Part shown: one piece after another, positions 35,512 to 47,429 of the stretch
Layout: the number at the start of each line of letters is the position of its first letter
Position numbering within the stretch: the first letter of the stretch is position 1
DNA from: Lophium mytilinum
Lineage: Eukaryota; Ascomycota; Dothideomycetes; Mytilinidiales; Mytilinidiaceae
Length of the DNA: 64,000 bases
Reading direction: 5' to 3'
Assembly: GCA_010093605.1 (NCBI GenBank)
Contig: MU004182.1
Location: 511,028 to 575,027 of the forward strand
Translations under genes and position numbers: made by a program
The notes under the pieces: generated by a model
Told to the model about the DNA's origin: nothing
The model's input: the letters and a program-made list of their open reading frames with translations, nothing else
The model's database searches: none

Positions 35512-36713
35512 ATGTCCAAGACGTTGCAGGCCACCGTCCTGAACCGCATCCTTCGTAGACCGACATTCATCGACGCAACTCGTTCGCGCTCGCAGCTCCG
35601 AAAGCTCCACCTTGCCCCTCCTTATCTCCTCGACGATTACATCCCCCGCTACCATCTGATTTCTGCAGCTGATGCTGCGCGGAAAAGATCGCAGGCGTAC
35701 GCACATCTGCGCGAGTGCAATCTCTGTCCGAGACTATGCGGCGTGAATCGGTACGAGAAAACGGGGACCTGTCTCATCGGCGCTGAGACGGTCAAGGTGA
35801 ACACCATTGCGCCGCACTTTGGAGAGGGTATGTCAATCACAATAGCGATCAGATCTCTCGATTGCAGATGCTAACGGATGCGCGGTGTACAGAGCCCTGT
35901 CTCCAAGGCCACAACGGTAGCGGTAGCGTGTTCTTCAGCGGTTGCAACCTCCGCTGCGTCTTCTGCCAGAACTACGACATCGCCCATCAGCGCAATGGCT
36001 TCGACCTCACCCCCGAAGAGCTCGCACAATGGTACATGAAGCTGCAGGATGTAGGACATGTGCATAATATCAACCTGGTGACGCCAGAGCACGTCGTCCC
36101 GCAGGTCGCGTTATCGATCCTCCACGCGCGAGAGCTCGGCTTGCAACTACCAATCGTTTACAATACTTCCAGCTTTGATAGCTTAGAGAGCTTAGAGCTG
36201 TTGGATGGGCTCGTCGATATATACCTGCCGGACTTCAAGGTCTGGAAGCCGGAGACGGGACGACGGTTGCTGAAGGCTGATAATTACGCGGATACGGCAA
36301 TGGAGAGCATCAAGGCTATGTATAAACAGGTGGGCGATTTGCGTTTCACCGCTGATGGGATTGCCAAGAAAGGCGTGCTTATACGGCATCTGGTTATGCC
36401 TGGGAAAGAGGATGAGGGAAGAGATATTGTGAGGTGGCTCGCGGAGAATGTGTCCAAGGACGTCATGATCCATATCATGGAGCAGTATTTCCCGCGGGCA
36501 CATGTGGGTAAATCAAAGCGAGGTGGCAAGGTATCGCGGGTAATCGAGCCAGGAGGCGTTCAAGCGTCTGCTGAAGCCGAGGAAAAGGTCCGCTACGAAG
36601 ATATCAATCGGCCAGTAAGTCTAGACGAAGTTGCAGGCGTGAGGAAGGCGGCCGAAGATGCAGGCCTATGGAGATTTATAGAGGCGGCGAAGCACGGTGG
36701 GTTCAATATATGA
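35512..36713 (+). CDS. PflX-like radical SAM iron-sulfur protein
   Basis: Two exons (35512-35827, 35893-36713) give 378 residues. The radical SAM motif CxxxCxxC is present as CNLRCVFC (Cys123, Cys127, Cys130). It is preceded by a second cysteine cluster (CNLCPRLCGVNR, then TGTC; Cys69, 72, 76, 87) that could hold another metal site. The downstream motifs NLVTPEHVVPQV, YNTSSFDSLESL, DIYLPDFKVW and LVMPG match the prokaryotic PflX-like group (COG1313), related to pyruvate formate-lyase activating enzymes. These proteins cleave S-adenosylmethionine to make a radical, but the PflX target is unknown. The Arg-rich N-terminus (NRILRRPTFIDATRSRSQLRKL) could be a mitochondrial presequence. No pyruvate formate-lyase is in the window. 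The family is mainly prokaryotic, so ancient transfer is possible. Confidence 0.86.
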
Positions 36714-37003
36714 TGATGTAGTTTCATACCACCTGCCATCTTAGTCTATTCCAACTCCTCTTACCTTAGCAAGCTTCATCAAGGACACGCCTGTCGTATT
36801 TTCTAATCTTCAAATCATCTCACAGGCAATCGCTATGGGGGATTTGCATCTCTCCGCTCGCTCTTTCTAGGACTAGCTGCTCCGACCATGTGTGTCTACT
36901 TCAGTATCGATCAAGCCGCTGGGTCTACTGTTTGCGACTTGCAAGACCCAAAACGCTACCCATTATTCCACCAATTCTCTCTCCAGGGACTCCGAATTGG
37001 AAT

Positions 37004-37690
37004 ATGCCTGCTCCACGTCTGCAGTCTTCAGACGTGTTTGAAATACTGATTCGAGAGAAAGAACTCCTTCGAGAGAACGAACTCCTAAGTCGAGAGAACG
37101 AACTTTTACAATGCCTAAACAAAGTCCTCCGCGCCGGATTCAACGAAGCGGTACGACAACGCGATGAGTTCTGCAACCTCCTCTTCGCCACTCAGGCCGA
37201 GCTTCAGAATCTTAGGAATTCTCAGCCTACGAGACGAGTATCAGCATCACAGCCAAAACAACCCGAGGAAAATAACCAGAAACGAAAGCGTGCGCAATCG
37301 CTTCCATCGGCATCGTCAAAACAGTTGCATGAGATGAAGGAGCTGCAAAGTCGTGTGTTGCCACTCCCATTAGCACCCCAACCACAACAATCGAATCGAA
37401 GCCAGGAGCCACAGAAGTGGGTGCCTGATCTCCCACCTTTATCGCCACCGAGATTATCATTTTTCAAGGGCTTCCAAAACCCGGTGTCCTCCATAATCAA
37501 ACTTGAGCCCCACCACTCCGCTGGACAAAGAGAGGAAGTCCGCAATCACTCGCATATGCCGCCTACTTCAATTCCGTACAAAAGGCCGGAGAGCTCAGTC
37601 ACAACACCTACATCGAAGAAAGCAGAACGTGGGCCTCCTTCGCGATCTTGGACTCCGTCACTCCCGAGCATAAAACAAGAAGAGGAATGA
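37004..37690 (+). CDS. coiled-coil protein of unknown function
   Basis: One exon encodes 228 residues from the ATG at 37004; an in-frame ATG at 36890 would add 38 residues, and I prefer the shorter form by composition. Residues about 10-65 form a Leu/Glu-rich heptad region with an internal repeat (IREKELLRENELLSRENELL). The rest is Ser/Pro/Gln-rich with basic clusters (KRKRAQ, YKRPES) and ends SIKQEEE. A leucine-zipper-like dimer in the nucleus is possible, though no basic DNA-binding region sits next to the heptads. I recognise no family. Confidence 0.55.
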   Translation: MPAPRLQSSDVFEILIREKELLRENELLSRENELLQCLNKVLRAGFNEAVRQRDEFCNLLFATQAELQNLRNSQPTRRVSASQPKQPEENNQKRKRAQSLPSASSKQLHEMKELQSRVLPLPLAPQPQQSNRSQEPQKWVPDLPPLSPPRLSFFKGFQNPVSSIIKLEPHHSAGQREEVRNHSHMPPTSIPYKRPESSVTTPTSKKAERGPPSRSWTPSLPSIKQEEE

Positions 37691-38256
37691 CGCCGCCGGG
37701 GTCGAACTCAAGGCTGGGTTTGGCAGAGATGATACACTCGCTGGAAGTCACTATGATTGTCAAATGGAGCAAGTCGATGTTGAGGCACTGTGGCCATTTC
37801 GAACCTGCACTATTACTATCGCCCTGCACGGCCCCCGAATCGCGCAGAGTGTCCCCGCTTTGATCTGGTCGTCTTTTGATAAGGACCCATGGATTTAAGG
37901 AGAGAATTGTTACTCTACAACGCCCCTGTAATCCTTGTCTCCTCTTGTTACTTTGGATAGTATTCTGTTGTTTGCTTTGGATTCATGGTGTGCATGGATT
38001 GATGTTCGAATAGAGTGCGCTTCTTGCTGTTTTATCGCGTCTTGGCATTCCTTTCTTTGTCTTGTTGTTGAGAAAAAAAAGGGTTGGCTTCCTTTATGCC
38101 CCAGATTCTGTATGCGGTGGCCGATGAGCCGCCACCTCGAAATTCGAACAAAGAATTAAAGCGAGGCTGTGACCTCTGGGTCAAAGTCAGTTGAGTTCAC
38201 AGAGCTCCGACCGACGATGAGTAGAGCTCGCCATCGGACAGGCCTGCTCCGTGAAG
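37691..38256. other. intergenic
   Basis: 566 bp including the 3' flank of the coiled-coil gene and the promoter of the large protein. An A8 run near 38074 is the only notable tract. Confidence 0.4.
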
Positions 38257-41200
38257 ATGGACGACAAATCCCCGACACGCAAACGCATCGCTCGAAGGAA
38301 TGGCCAGCTGAATGCGGGCGGAAGTGGAACCGGGACTAGCAATGATGAGAAAAGCAAAAATATGGACGGCCAGAGCGACAGCGGCGACGACACATTTGAG
38401 AGAGCCGTGAAGACGCCGCTCGATCCCAAACCACCCCGCACCGCCGGAAGAAATCACGTTGTTTCGGAGAGGACGAGGGCGAGCAGGATTGAAGCTCAGA
38501 GACCGCAGTCGCAGCCTTTGAGGACAGTTTCGGTACGTTCAAGCCCGTCGTAATCGACGTACCTGAAGTCTGACATATAAATCGCGAACAGCCAGTTTCT
38601 ACAAGACCCTTTGGCTCAGCTGCTGGGACTTCCAGACCTTTCTACCCCTCCGGTTATACTACTCCCATTCCTGTACCACACAACGAGTTCCACGTACCCA
38701 GTTACATGAAACCCACGGAAGCTCATAAGAGGAAGGCCAAGCCACGAGTACCAAAACCATCGACACTTCCTCCTATAATCACCTCGAATAATGTCGAAGG
38801 ACACCCTTCTCAAAGAACACGCGAAGATACGCAGAATCCAGTAACACAGCTCCAGAAAACTCTCGCGCAAGGTGGTAAAGACCCCAAAAATGTTCCACCT
38901 GTGCGCCCAAACACTTCGCCAGGCAAACTCAATATAACCAATGGTAAAGAGGTAGTCAAGGATGAAGAACAGACGGAGCCTCAAACGTCCCTATGGGGGC
39001 ACACTAGAAACTCAGACTCATTCCCGGTGTGGAGCAACGGCCATTCGCCACGATCATCGTACCATGCGCCTGAAGACTTTGTAAAACCCTTGCGACCAGC
39101 TTTGTGGGCGCATCCGGAAGCCTCAGCATCCAAGCAACCAATACACCAGGATGGAAAACTCGAGTCTCCCAGGGTTTATGTATATCCAAGCAGTCAATCA
39201 GATGTACAACAGCGGCCTTCCTCGGTTGGTATCGATAAACATGACCCTCCACCACCTTCTTTTGAAAGACCGGGTCCGCTTAATGTCAACGGTTTCGAGC
39301 AACAGGGTCGGATTTCTACCCTAACACCACCAAGACCAACCAAAGAAAATGGCATCGGACCGTTGCCGGGTTCGAATACTTCTACGAATATCGAGGAATC
39401 GGAGGAGCTTCAGAGCGAAGAGGAGGACGATGAGTTGATGAACAGGGTGAAAAGGATCAAAGCACGGCACCAAGAGATGCAACGGATATTTGATCAACTT
39501 GGTAATCACCCTCCAGTTGAAGATCATAGAGAAATACCCAGCATAGAGGAGAATAGTGTAGGCGAGGCATCCCCGAGCATTCAAGCTGAAAGTCCCAGAA
39601 AGACACCTAGTCTAGAGAGAAATAGTGTAAGCCAAGCAACGCCGAGCAGCAGCAGTAGTAGTTCTTTCGTTACGAATCCAGAAGACTCCCCTAATGTACC
39701 GCGGTCGATGAAAGAGAAAGAGATTCAAGATGAAATATATGTGGACCAGGGGGCGACATACTCAGTGACAAAAACATTTGCGGCATCTCCTGGTCGCAGC
39801 CACAGCGAAGAAGATGATCCTGGTACTCATCCAGCTCGTCAATCAAGACCTCAATCGACCGACACTGTTCTTTACATGCCACCTTCGCCCCAACAGCCGC
39901 AGCCATTTACTACGAATAACGAGTCCACCGATCATTACGTAGCCCCAATCGATTTATTAGCACCGGCGTTGACTGGACAAAGCCGACATCGTCGTGGAGG
40001 CAGGCCTCCGCAGCATATCAATAGGCGTGCACTACGACCATTAACGATCTCTATTCCAAGGGCACCATCTGAGCCATCATCCCCGCCTATATGGGACATA
40101 ATAGACCCATCCCCACTTTTATCACCATCTTCATCTAGCCCTTCAAGTCCGCGCAGCTCCGATAGGCGTTATCCATCATTTGGGTCCGGGCTCTGGTGGC
40201 TCGAACCTCCAATTGCCATCTCACCAACCATATACGCCCTTCGCGGCCTTCACCGCCACCGTCACCCTTCCCTTCCATCGACTCCAACAACATCAAGTTC
40301 CACGTTTCCAAGTCTATCGGAGGGACCGTCGCCAGAAGCATCGCCCTCGCCGCCAAAGTCAACTTCCGAGTTAGAATCGTCCCTAGATTCGTCTGCCATA
40401 CCCCCTCCACTTCATATCCATTCTCATCATGAGCCATCCAGAGTGGGTCTGACTGGCGCGTGCACACATTGCTCTCAGCATTGCCCCCGTCCCGAGGATC
40501 CTCCCGAATATCTTGTGCCCAATGCGCACACGCATATGAAGATCTTCATCCTCAACCTTGCGTTCATTCGAGCTTTGGCTATCATGGAAAGCGATCCGAT
40601 CAAAGTGCTTAGTCTGATGATATACAAAGCGCTGCCTATCGCACAAGGCATTGAGGATCCCATAGCCGAGGCGAGATGCTGGTATTGGATTGGAAAGGCG
40701 GAAGCTACTAGGGGTGAATGGGGCGAGAGCTTGAGAGCATTGAAGAAGGCAATGGAGTTGGGGCTTGCAGGAAAAGAGCGATACACGGAGGGCCGAGAGA
40801 TTCAGAACCTGCTGGATATAGTGACGAGATGGTACAAGGCGGCAAACGCGGCAGCCGATGGTGAAGAGGAGGCCGATGATCCATTGCTTGGGTTTTCAGG
40901 CGCGGCTAAGACTGAAATACTTCGGAGTGAAGGGGTGCCGGGTTTATTGCCTCCGGTCGGAGCAATCGGATATCTTCGAACGAACATCGAGAACTCTAGA
41001 GCGAAGAAGGAAGATATCAAACGAAAAACACATGAGATGGACGAAACGCGGCGGAATGAGGTCAAGGATTACTTAATGGGCCTGGAGGATTCGCATGTCA
41101 ATGGGTCTTACTCGCCTACGCCATCCCAGTCCTCTGCGTCAGGATCCTCCACCGTGGCACCAATATCATCTCCAGAACTTGTACAAGTATCCCCAGACCA

Positions 41201-43187
41201 GCCAACATATGGAGGAGCGGTTGCTATAATAGATTGGAATAAGTCGAGGCAGTCCAGCATTGGGTCGGACGCTACGACGATCGCGAACGGGCAGGCCTCA
41301 GGGCAGTCCAGTAACGAATCAGCTGTAACAGGTACGACTTTGGTGAATTCAGGGAGCTCCGTTGGGGAATCTAAGAAAGCAAACAACAACGTCCAAAACT
41401 CTTTGCCGAGCTTGATGAAAGCCAGCATCGAACCGGAAATCTCACGAGCTCGTCCTAGATATACGAGAGTAAGGAAATGGCGTTCTTCATCTTCGTCTGG
41501 TAGTAGCGAGGGGAGAGAGCGGCGTAAGCTCGAGCACGAGCACGGTCGTAAGGAACCGCCCTCAATCGAATGGGAGCACGCATCACTCCATCCCGGAAGT
41601 GGGAAATCAGGCCTTGTAAGTGTACCGAATGGGCAGCACGAACCAAATTGGGAGACGGTCACCGAGGCTCAGAAAGAGGACACTATTAGCGAAGAGGGCG
41701 AAGGAAGTGACACAGGAAGTATCAACTCCTCTAAGACGGTCACAGCATCCGAAAAGACATCGCCTACGACGGCGCGAATCAATAAGCTTTTCATGGGCAG
41801 TGATACAGAAAGTATTGCAGGGTCCGGGGCATCTCCCTCAGATGAGACCTCCCAGCAAGTAGAACCCACAACCGGCTTAGTACCATCATTTTCAGAGCCT
41901 GGCCGAATTGCAAGTTGGCAGAAAGGTGTTTATCGCAAGCCTAAACCACTTGACATCTCGATATCTCAGTCAACGGAGTCACCCTTGGCTGATTATCCTA
42001 TTGTGGGTCGAACCCAAACTCCGAATACCCTATTTCCTCCATTCGATCATAGTTATTCCCCTCCCAGAACTGCGAATGGAACACCCCACACCCCTCAAGC
42101 ACTCACGCCATCCCAGACAATGCCACCAGGGTGGACTGGCTCTGTGCCTCAAGGACAGGCGATCTTGTTAGGGCAAGTTGGTAGTCAACTTCTAGTGGCC
42201 TCTCGTGTCCATCCACAAAATGGCTGGCTTTCCAGACCGCCTCGTCGCCCACTCCGGCCTAACTCATCGTCGCAGCCACCAAATTCAGCGCCCCTACCAG
42301 AGTCCGATTCTCACTCAACTATGCTGCAAGGACAGGAGGATTTGACTCGGCGTCAAACATTGCCTTCTAGTCTCGAGTCTCAAGACGTTACACCTTCGGA
42401 AGTTCCGACTTCGCCTTCTAGCGTCTCGACCACCTTCAACATCAGCGACCTTGATGACCTCTCGCCACCGCTCCGGAGAACGTCTTATCAGCTTCAGCGC
42501 GAGGGGGAAGAGCGGCAGCAACTGAGAGAGTTACTATCATCTCCCCCCGCATCGGATATCTCAACGAACGCCTCCGGATCAGAAGCCGGCTCCCTTTCTG
42601 ATACCGACGAATCAGACCAGAATATCCAAGAACTTATATATCCAGGAGCCGGCGCTGGAAGGGCGAGAAGAACAAGCCTCGCACCTATCGTGACAACACC
42701 ACGACCCAAAGGCCGCCACGCCATCGTCAGCCTCGAGTCTTCACCTAACAGCCCGATCATGGGCATCGTCGACCTCGAACCCGAGCTGCATTGGGAACCG
42801 CCAGATGAAACGCGGGCGAGTCCTCTAGCCCACTTGAACAGGTCAGGCGACCGCGACCGGGACCGCAATCGCAACCGCAGTAGACCTGGGCCCGAGCCCA
42901 TTCGCCTTACCTACAGACAGTTGGACCGGATAGCCACGATCTACTATGAGCAAAATGAACGAATGGTGATGGAGGATTTGAATCATCTAGTGAGATCCGG
43001 TCGTGATTTGGCTAAGTACCAATATGACGAGAACAAGGTGAGAGACCGGGGGTATCTGACCGATTGGGATTGGAATGAACTACAGTTGGCTGGGCCTGAG
43101 GAACTTTACCTGATGGTCAAGGCGTATGGTGATATTCGGCATGGGCTTGAGACTCGATTGCGCCAATTGGAGGACGCGTCTCCTTGA
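38257..43187 (+). CDS. large low-complexity protein with one ordered helical core
   Basis: Two exons (38257-38532, 38592-43187) encode 1,623 residues. Most of the chain is disordered Ser/Pro/Thr/Glu-rich sequence with a basic start (RKRIARRNG) and several poly-Ser tracts. An internal repeat appears near 39535-39650 (IPSIEENSVGEASPS / TPSLERNSVSQATPS). One ordered block lies near residue 720-860: a Cys/His cluster (CTHCSQHCPRP) then helices resembling TPR or MIT folds (LNLAFIRALAIMESDPIKVLSLMIYKAL, EARCWYWIGKAEATRGEWGESLRALKKAMELG). A second ordered block is near the C-terminus (LTYRQLDRIATIYYEQNERMV ... LTDWDWNELQLAGPEELYLMVKAYGDIRHGLE). Its size and disorder suggest a scaffold, perhaps of the cytoskeleton or a signalling hub. 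I do not recognise a named family. Confidence 0.75.
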
Positions 43188-43747
43188 GGGAGTCTATTTG
43201 GATGCACGGGCTAGGTGTTGTAAAGTAGGTTCTCATTCGGTCTTTTGCAATACTAGGGCGTCAGTTGGTACAAGTTTCCTTGCCAACATCAAGCATGTCC
43301 AGACCAGATGTCACGAATATCAACAGACCGTAACTTCATCGTCGTTGGTCTATTGACTCGCAGAGGCACGTCGTGCAACATTTGGTGTGTGTAGGGAAAT
43401 GAAGTTTATATGATTCTATCTTCACGACCTCACTTCAGCTCTTCTTTATCTCTTACATCAACGTAATTATCTTTTCAACCTCACTTGAGCCCTCTCCTTC
43501 TCTCTTACATCAACATCACGATCTTCCTCCTCTGCTCAACTACCACCTCATCGACTCATACTGAGTTGATACATCAACGTATGAAGCACGTTGCTAGGCG
43601 GATCGGATTCTACAAACCATTGAAATCTCTAGGTGAGTAGATTGCCGTACTTTCATGCGCTATGCGCCGATGAGAATATCTTTTAACCATATCAAATAGC
43701 TTGTTGCTTCTGAGAGTCGACCCCAACTGCACGAAGCGAGCGACACG
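43188..43747. other. intergenic
   Basis: 560 bp with pyrimidine-rich, partly repeated sequence (CTTTATCTCTTACATCAACGTAATTATC then CTTCTCTCTTACATCAACATCACGATC near 43443 and 43499). This is a short imperfect direct repeat in the leader of the MYND gene. Confidence 0.4.
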
Positions 43748-45019
43748 ATGGCGGACCCTCCGGAGCTAGGCGCAACGAGCCCCAGACAATCCAATACGAC
43801 TGCCGGGAACGAAACGACCGACACGCTGCCCAACCTCATCCCAGTAACAGTCTGCGCGACCTGCGAGCAGGTGGCTTCATTGGCATGTTGTGCTTGTCGA
43901 GGAGCCGGATACTGCTCAGCGGAATGCCAAAAGGAGGATTGGGCTGTCCATAAATTGCTCTGCCTCGGGTTTTCTGGGCACAGACGACACCCAGCTTGCC
44001 TTAGCGTCCGCGCCATCAGATTCCAGGCGGAAGATGAGTTACCGCAGTGGTATTGGCTCCCATACCAGGAAATAGTAAATACTCGATATGATGGACTGGA
44101 TCAGATTGTTACGTTGTTCCCTTACTCCACAGCCTCTTTGCGGTACTCACTTAAACGGAGTGCCGTTCTCTATGAAGATCGCCCGCACGAGATCATCATA
44201 CACTTTAGAAATCAGTCAAATTCAAACGACAGCATCAAAGCGGCTACCGATGGACTTGCATCATACGACTGGTATGGTTCAGCCGTCGCTTACGGAAAGA
44301 TCCCTCGAATTGGTGATCAGCCAACAGTTCTCTTCGACCTCGACATGTCGGATTATACTCGCATCGTCAAATGGCTAACTTCCTTCAATCCCGAAGTCAA
44401 TGCGTACGATCCATCTTGGCGAGGGGGCGAGATGAACGTGAAAGGTGTTGTGGTTAAGAATGCATGGAACCCAGCCTCTGGTCTTGCAGTGACCGAGGGG
44501 CCTTTGGCGATATACAATTCTGCTGCTATTCCGCCTGACCATGCAATGTTCCGCACGGATCGGTTTCAATACTCGCCCATCTCTACTCTGCTTGGAATCA
44601 ATCTTGCGGTATCCAGATACCCACTGATCAGATCTCACACAAAGACTAGAAAGAAGTCCAAAGACGCCGGGTGCTCGACTATGTACCTACTTCTGCAGTG
44701 CAATCCAGATAACGCTGAAGAATGGGGCTTCCCACCCGCCGTATGGAGCGACAACATCGGAGATCTCTACCTAGTGCGCAGCGATCGCAAAGCACTCCTC
44801 TGGCAGCACGTCGACGCCCTCATCAGCTTCTGCCAATTCACGATTGCACCTCTATTTGAGAGATCTCGACAAAAGGCATCAGTAGGCGGCATATGCAAGG
44901 AAAATGTGCTGGCAGAGCTTACCCCGGAGTTGTTCAAGACATTCTTTGAGCGATATCGTGCTGAGAAAGCCGAGGAGGATCCGGCTTGGGGAGAGATTGC
45001 TTCACCATATGATGTGTGA
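43748..45019 (+). CDS. MYND-type zinc-finger protein
   Basis: A single exon of 423 residues. The MYND finger is at residues 36-72: CATC, then CCAC, YCSAEC, and HKLLC, with all Cys and His ligands in place. MYND fingers bind proline-rich peptides or scaffold other domains. The remaining 350 residues look like one folded domain with QIVTLFPYSTASLRYSLKRSA, an ISTLLGINLAVSRYPLIRS segment and an ending FFERYRAEKAEEDPAWGEIASPYDV. No SET domain is seen, so this is not a Smyd-type methyltransferase. It is followed 880 bp downstream by a diverged paralogue with the same architecture, so the two arose by tandem duplication. Confidence 0.85.
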   Translation: MADPPELGATSPRQSNTTAGNETTDTLPNLIPVTVCATCEQVASLACCACRGAGYCSAECQKEDWAVHKLLCLGFSGHRRHPACLSVRAIRFQAEDELPQWYWLPYQEIVNTRYDGLDQIVTLFPYSTASLRYSLKRSAVLYEDRPHEIIIHFRNQSNSNDSIKAATDGLASYDWYGSAVAYGKIPRIGDQPTVLFDLDMSDYTRIVKWLTSFNPEVNAYDPSWRGGEMNVKGVVVKNAWNPASGLAVTEGPLAIYNSAAIPPDHAMFRTDRFQYSPISTLLGINLAVSRYPLIRSHTKTRKKSKDAGCSTMYLLLQCNPDNAEEWGFPPAVWSDNIGDLYLVRSDRKALLWQHVDALISFCQFTIAPLFERSRQKASVGGICKENVLAELTPELFKTFFERYRAEKAEEDPAWGEIASPYDV

Positions 45020-45897
45020 GGCTGGGTCATCAAGACGGGAGATATGCTGCATGCGAGATCATTTCGAGGGTGGGTTTCGAGTTGGTTTGACAGTTCTGAA
45101 TCACTTCTTTTTTTGAGCGACAAGGGCCCAGCATTGAGCTGTAGTAACTTGCGACAACTTGCATACTTATCTGGCGTTGCATGGAGTGGCACCAAAAGCT
45201 TTCAAAATTTTAGACGGGTCTTTTCTCAGGCCATTTCAGGGTAGCACATTTTCATCTTACAGTTTTCTTGCTACCTGGCTGCACCTCTATCAACACACTT
45301 GGGTGATGCCAGCAGGTTTTAGGTGGTAGTCTTCAAACAAGTGATTATGTTGTAACCCGGCTAACCTGTTAGGTACACACCTATTCTGGGTCTGCGTACA
45401 CTGGCCTAGCACCGCTTTAGGTGCCCTGGTATGTTATGAAGAGCTGGAAAACGACAGGTCTGACATCTCTCTCAGCTACTTGGGCTACCTCAGACGGCGT
45501 CATGATAGACCACGCAACCGAGGAAGCTTGCTCTGGGATCGTACTGCCCGGACCTTGCCCAGACCTTACCCGCTCTTCTCTTCCTACGACTTCACGTGAT
45601 CACTGCCAAGGCGTCCGTTTCTTGACGCCTTTCCAAACTCAGTTCCATCTCAACTTCTTATGATGTCATCCATCGTGGCATCACTCCACGTGGTAAGCGA
45701 AATCTCGCACATCACAACACGTCGCGCGGTCCTTTCCTTTCCTTTCGCCTCCAACCTCTCTATCCGCGCCACATCGGCCCACTAGCAACGAAGCGTCACC
45801 CCCTGCTGGTCAACAGTTGGTTACTCGCGAGGCCAATTCACCGGTACGTGTCCTCTTGGATTTGAAGCATGCCTCAGTCTTGCTAACTTCAACAGAG
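45020..45897. other. intergenic with probable leader intron of the second MYND gene
   Basis: A GTACGT donor at 45844 and a TGCTAAC-TTCAACAG acceptor ending at 45895 frame a likely 5' leader intron of 52 bp just before the ATG at 45898. The rest of the 880 bp has no gene. Confidence 0.45.
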
Positions 45898-47250
45898 ATG
45901 TCGCTGTCGATGCGTGGGCTTGAGGACAGCCAGTTCGAGGTCGAAGACGAACATCCTTCCGATATGAGTACAGACGGCGACGCAGACTACACCATGGAGG
46001 AAAATGAAGATGTGGATTCAGACAAAGGACCGGGAGAAGATGGCGACTTTGGCTCTATCGAAACGCCCCCGCTCATTCCAAGTGTCCATTGCGTGATGTG
46101 CAACAACGCCGCGTCGCTAGACTATTCGACCTACCACTCAATCAAGTACTGCTTCGAATCTTGCAAGAAGGGCGATTTGCCGGTCCACGAACTCCTTTGC
46201 CAAAAGTTCGCAGATTAGAAGCCTCCAGAACACAGGAGGTCCGTTCGAGCGATCCACTTCCCGTTTGCCGATTACTCGCCCAAGATAGTCGGGCTGCCAT
46301 ACAAGAAGGAGGTGGTCAAGGACAACTACCAATGGATGCTGTTTGAAGATGTTCGTGGAACCCGCCTTGAGTACGAAAAGGCCTTCGTCATCAGCGAGAG
46401 CCAGGTTCTCGGAAGAAAGCTAACACGCGTGATCAAGGTCGTTTGTGGGGATACCTCGATTCCGATGGTTGACAACCCGCGCGCCTTCCTTGCGTTGGCA
46501 TGTTCGTACAGCCTAAGCATCCATCGATCTACGAAAAAACTCGGGAGTTTCTCTTGGCGTGGTCCTGTTATGGCATATGCACAAGATGGTGAAGACGGGA
46601 CGGGCAGTTTGCTTGATATCACAATGGAAGATTATCGTCACGTTATCGACTTCTTTACGACCCACGGCCAGGACTCTGGCATGCAGGTGCTCTCTCTAGC
46701 GAAGCCGCCAGGTCGTCTCGAATGTGTCGCAATGGAAGTTGACGCGCTCCGAACCGCCGGCCGCTATTTCGGGCCTGTCGGTACAGAATACACTCAATTG
46801 AGTGTCCCGGCCCACCACGAGCTATTCCACCAGACCATCTATTCTCCGCTTTCAGCCTTTCTTGGTCTTCCGCTGCAGGTTGCACGCTACCCATTCTTCG
46901 GACTGTTCAACGAAGATGATGTCTTCTCCCCTATCCGTGATCTTATGCTCTTTCGCGACGATCAAGCTGCCAAAGATCCCCGAGATAGCCTGTCGGCCGT
47001 TGTCGTTCGAGAGGACCGGAAGCCACTTGCGCCACTGCATCTGGAAGCACTCATGGAGTTCATCGAGTCTAAGATCCTTCCAATGATGCCCGAGTTCAGG
47101 AGGGACAACCCTGGGGTAAAGATGTCGATGGAGCACCTGCGAGGCAAGGTTACGCCGGATGATTTCAAGAACTTCTTCCATAACCTCCGAGCTGAAAAGG
47201 CCCAAAAGGATGCTAGTCTGCTGGAGATTCCCTCCCCGTTCGAGGTCTAA
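45898..47250 (+). pseudogene. second MYND protein, interrupted by one in-frame stop
   Basis: From the ATG at 45898 a frame runs through an acidic N-terminus (SDMSTDGDADYTMEENEDVDSD) and a MYND-like finger (CVMC, YCFESCKKG, HELLC). It then meets TAG at 46216-46218 directly after CQKFAD. The same frame continues open for 1,032 bases to the stop at 47248-47250. It keeps clear similarity to the upstream paralogue (RRSVRAIHFPF, YSPLSAFLGLPLQVARYPF, FFHNLRAEKAQKDASLLEIPSPFEV). One C-to-T change in CAG would explain the stop. No splice pair removes it without losing finger ligands. The finger has also lost one Cys pair (DYSTYHS where the paralogue has CCAC). It may be a recent pseudogene, a readthrough gene or two separate proteins. 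Confidence 0.7.
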
Positions 47251-47429
47251 GTGTTGGAACATCAGAGGCTCACTTGGTTGCAGCTCTTTGATAGCTACCT
47301 AATAGGCTAGCATTTGGAACAAATTCCTCTTAATCATACACTTGTGCTTTGGCCTAAATGTGAATGGGAAGCCTTCTAACTTGCAACCGCTTTCAATGTG
47401 ATACCGCCACTTCTTACAGCACTGGGCCA

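Noticed and set aside
43748-45019. Smyd-type (SET-MYND) methyltransferase
   Set aside because: No SET motifs (NHxC, GxxY) are present in the body domain.
46163-46218. An intron removing the TAG in the second MYND gene
   Set aside because: The only nearby donor (GTCCAC) would give a 36-bp intron and delete the His/Cys ligands of the finger, so it is not credible.
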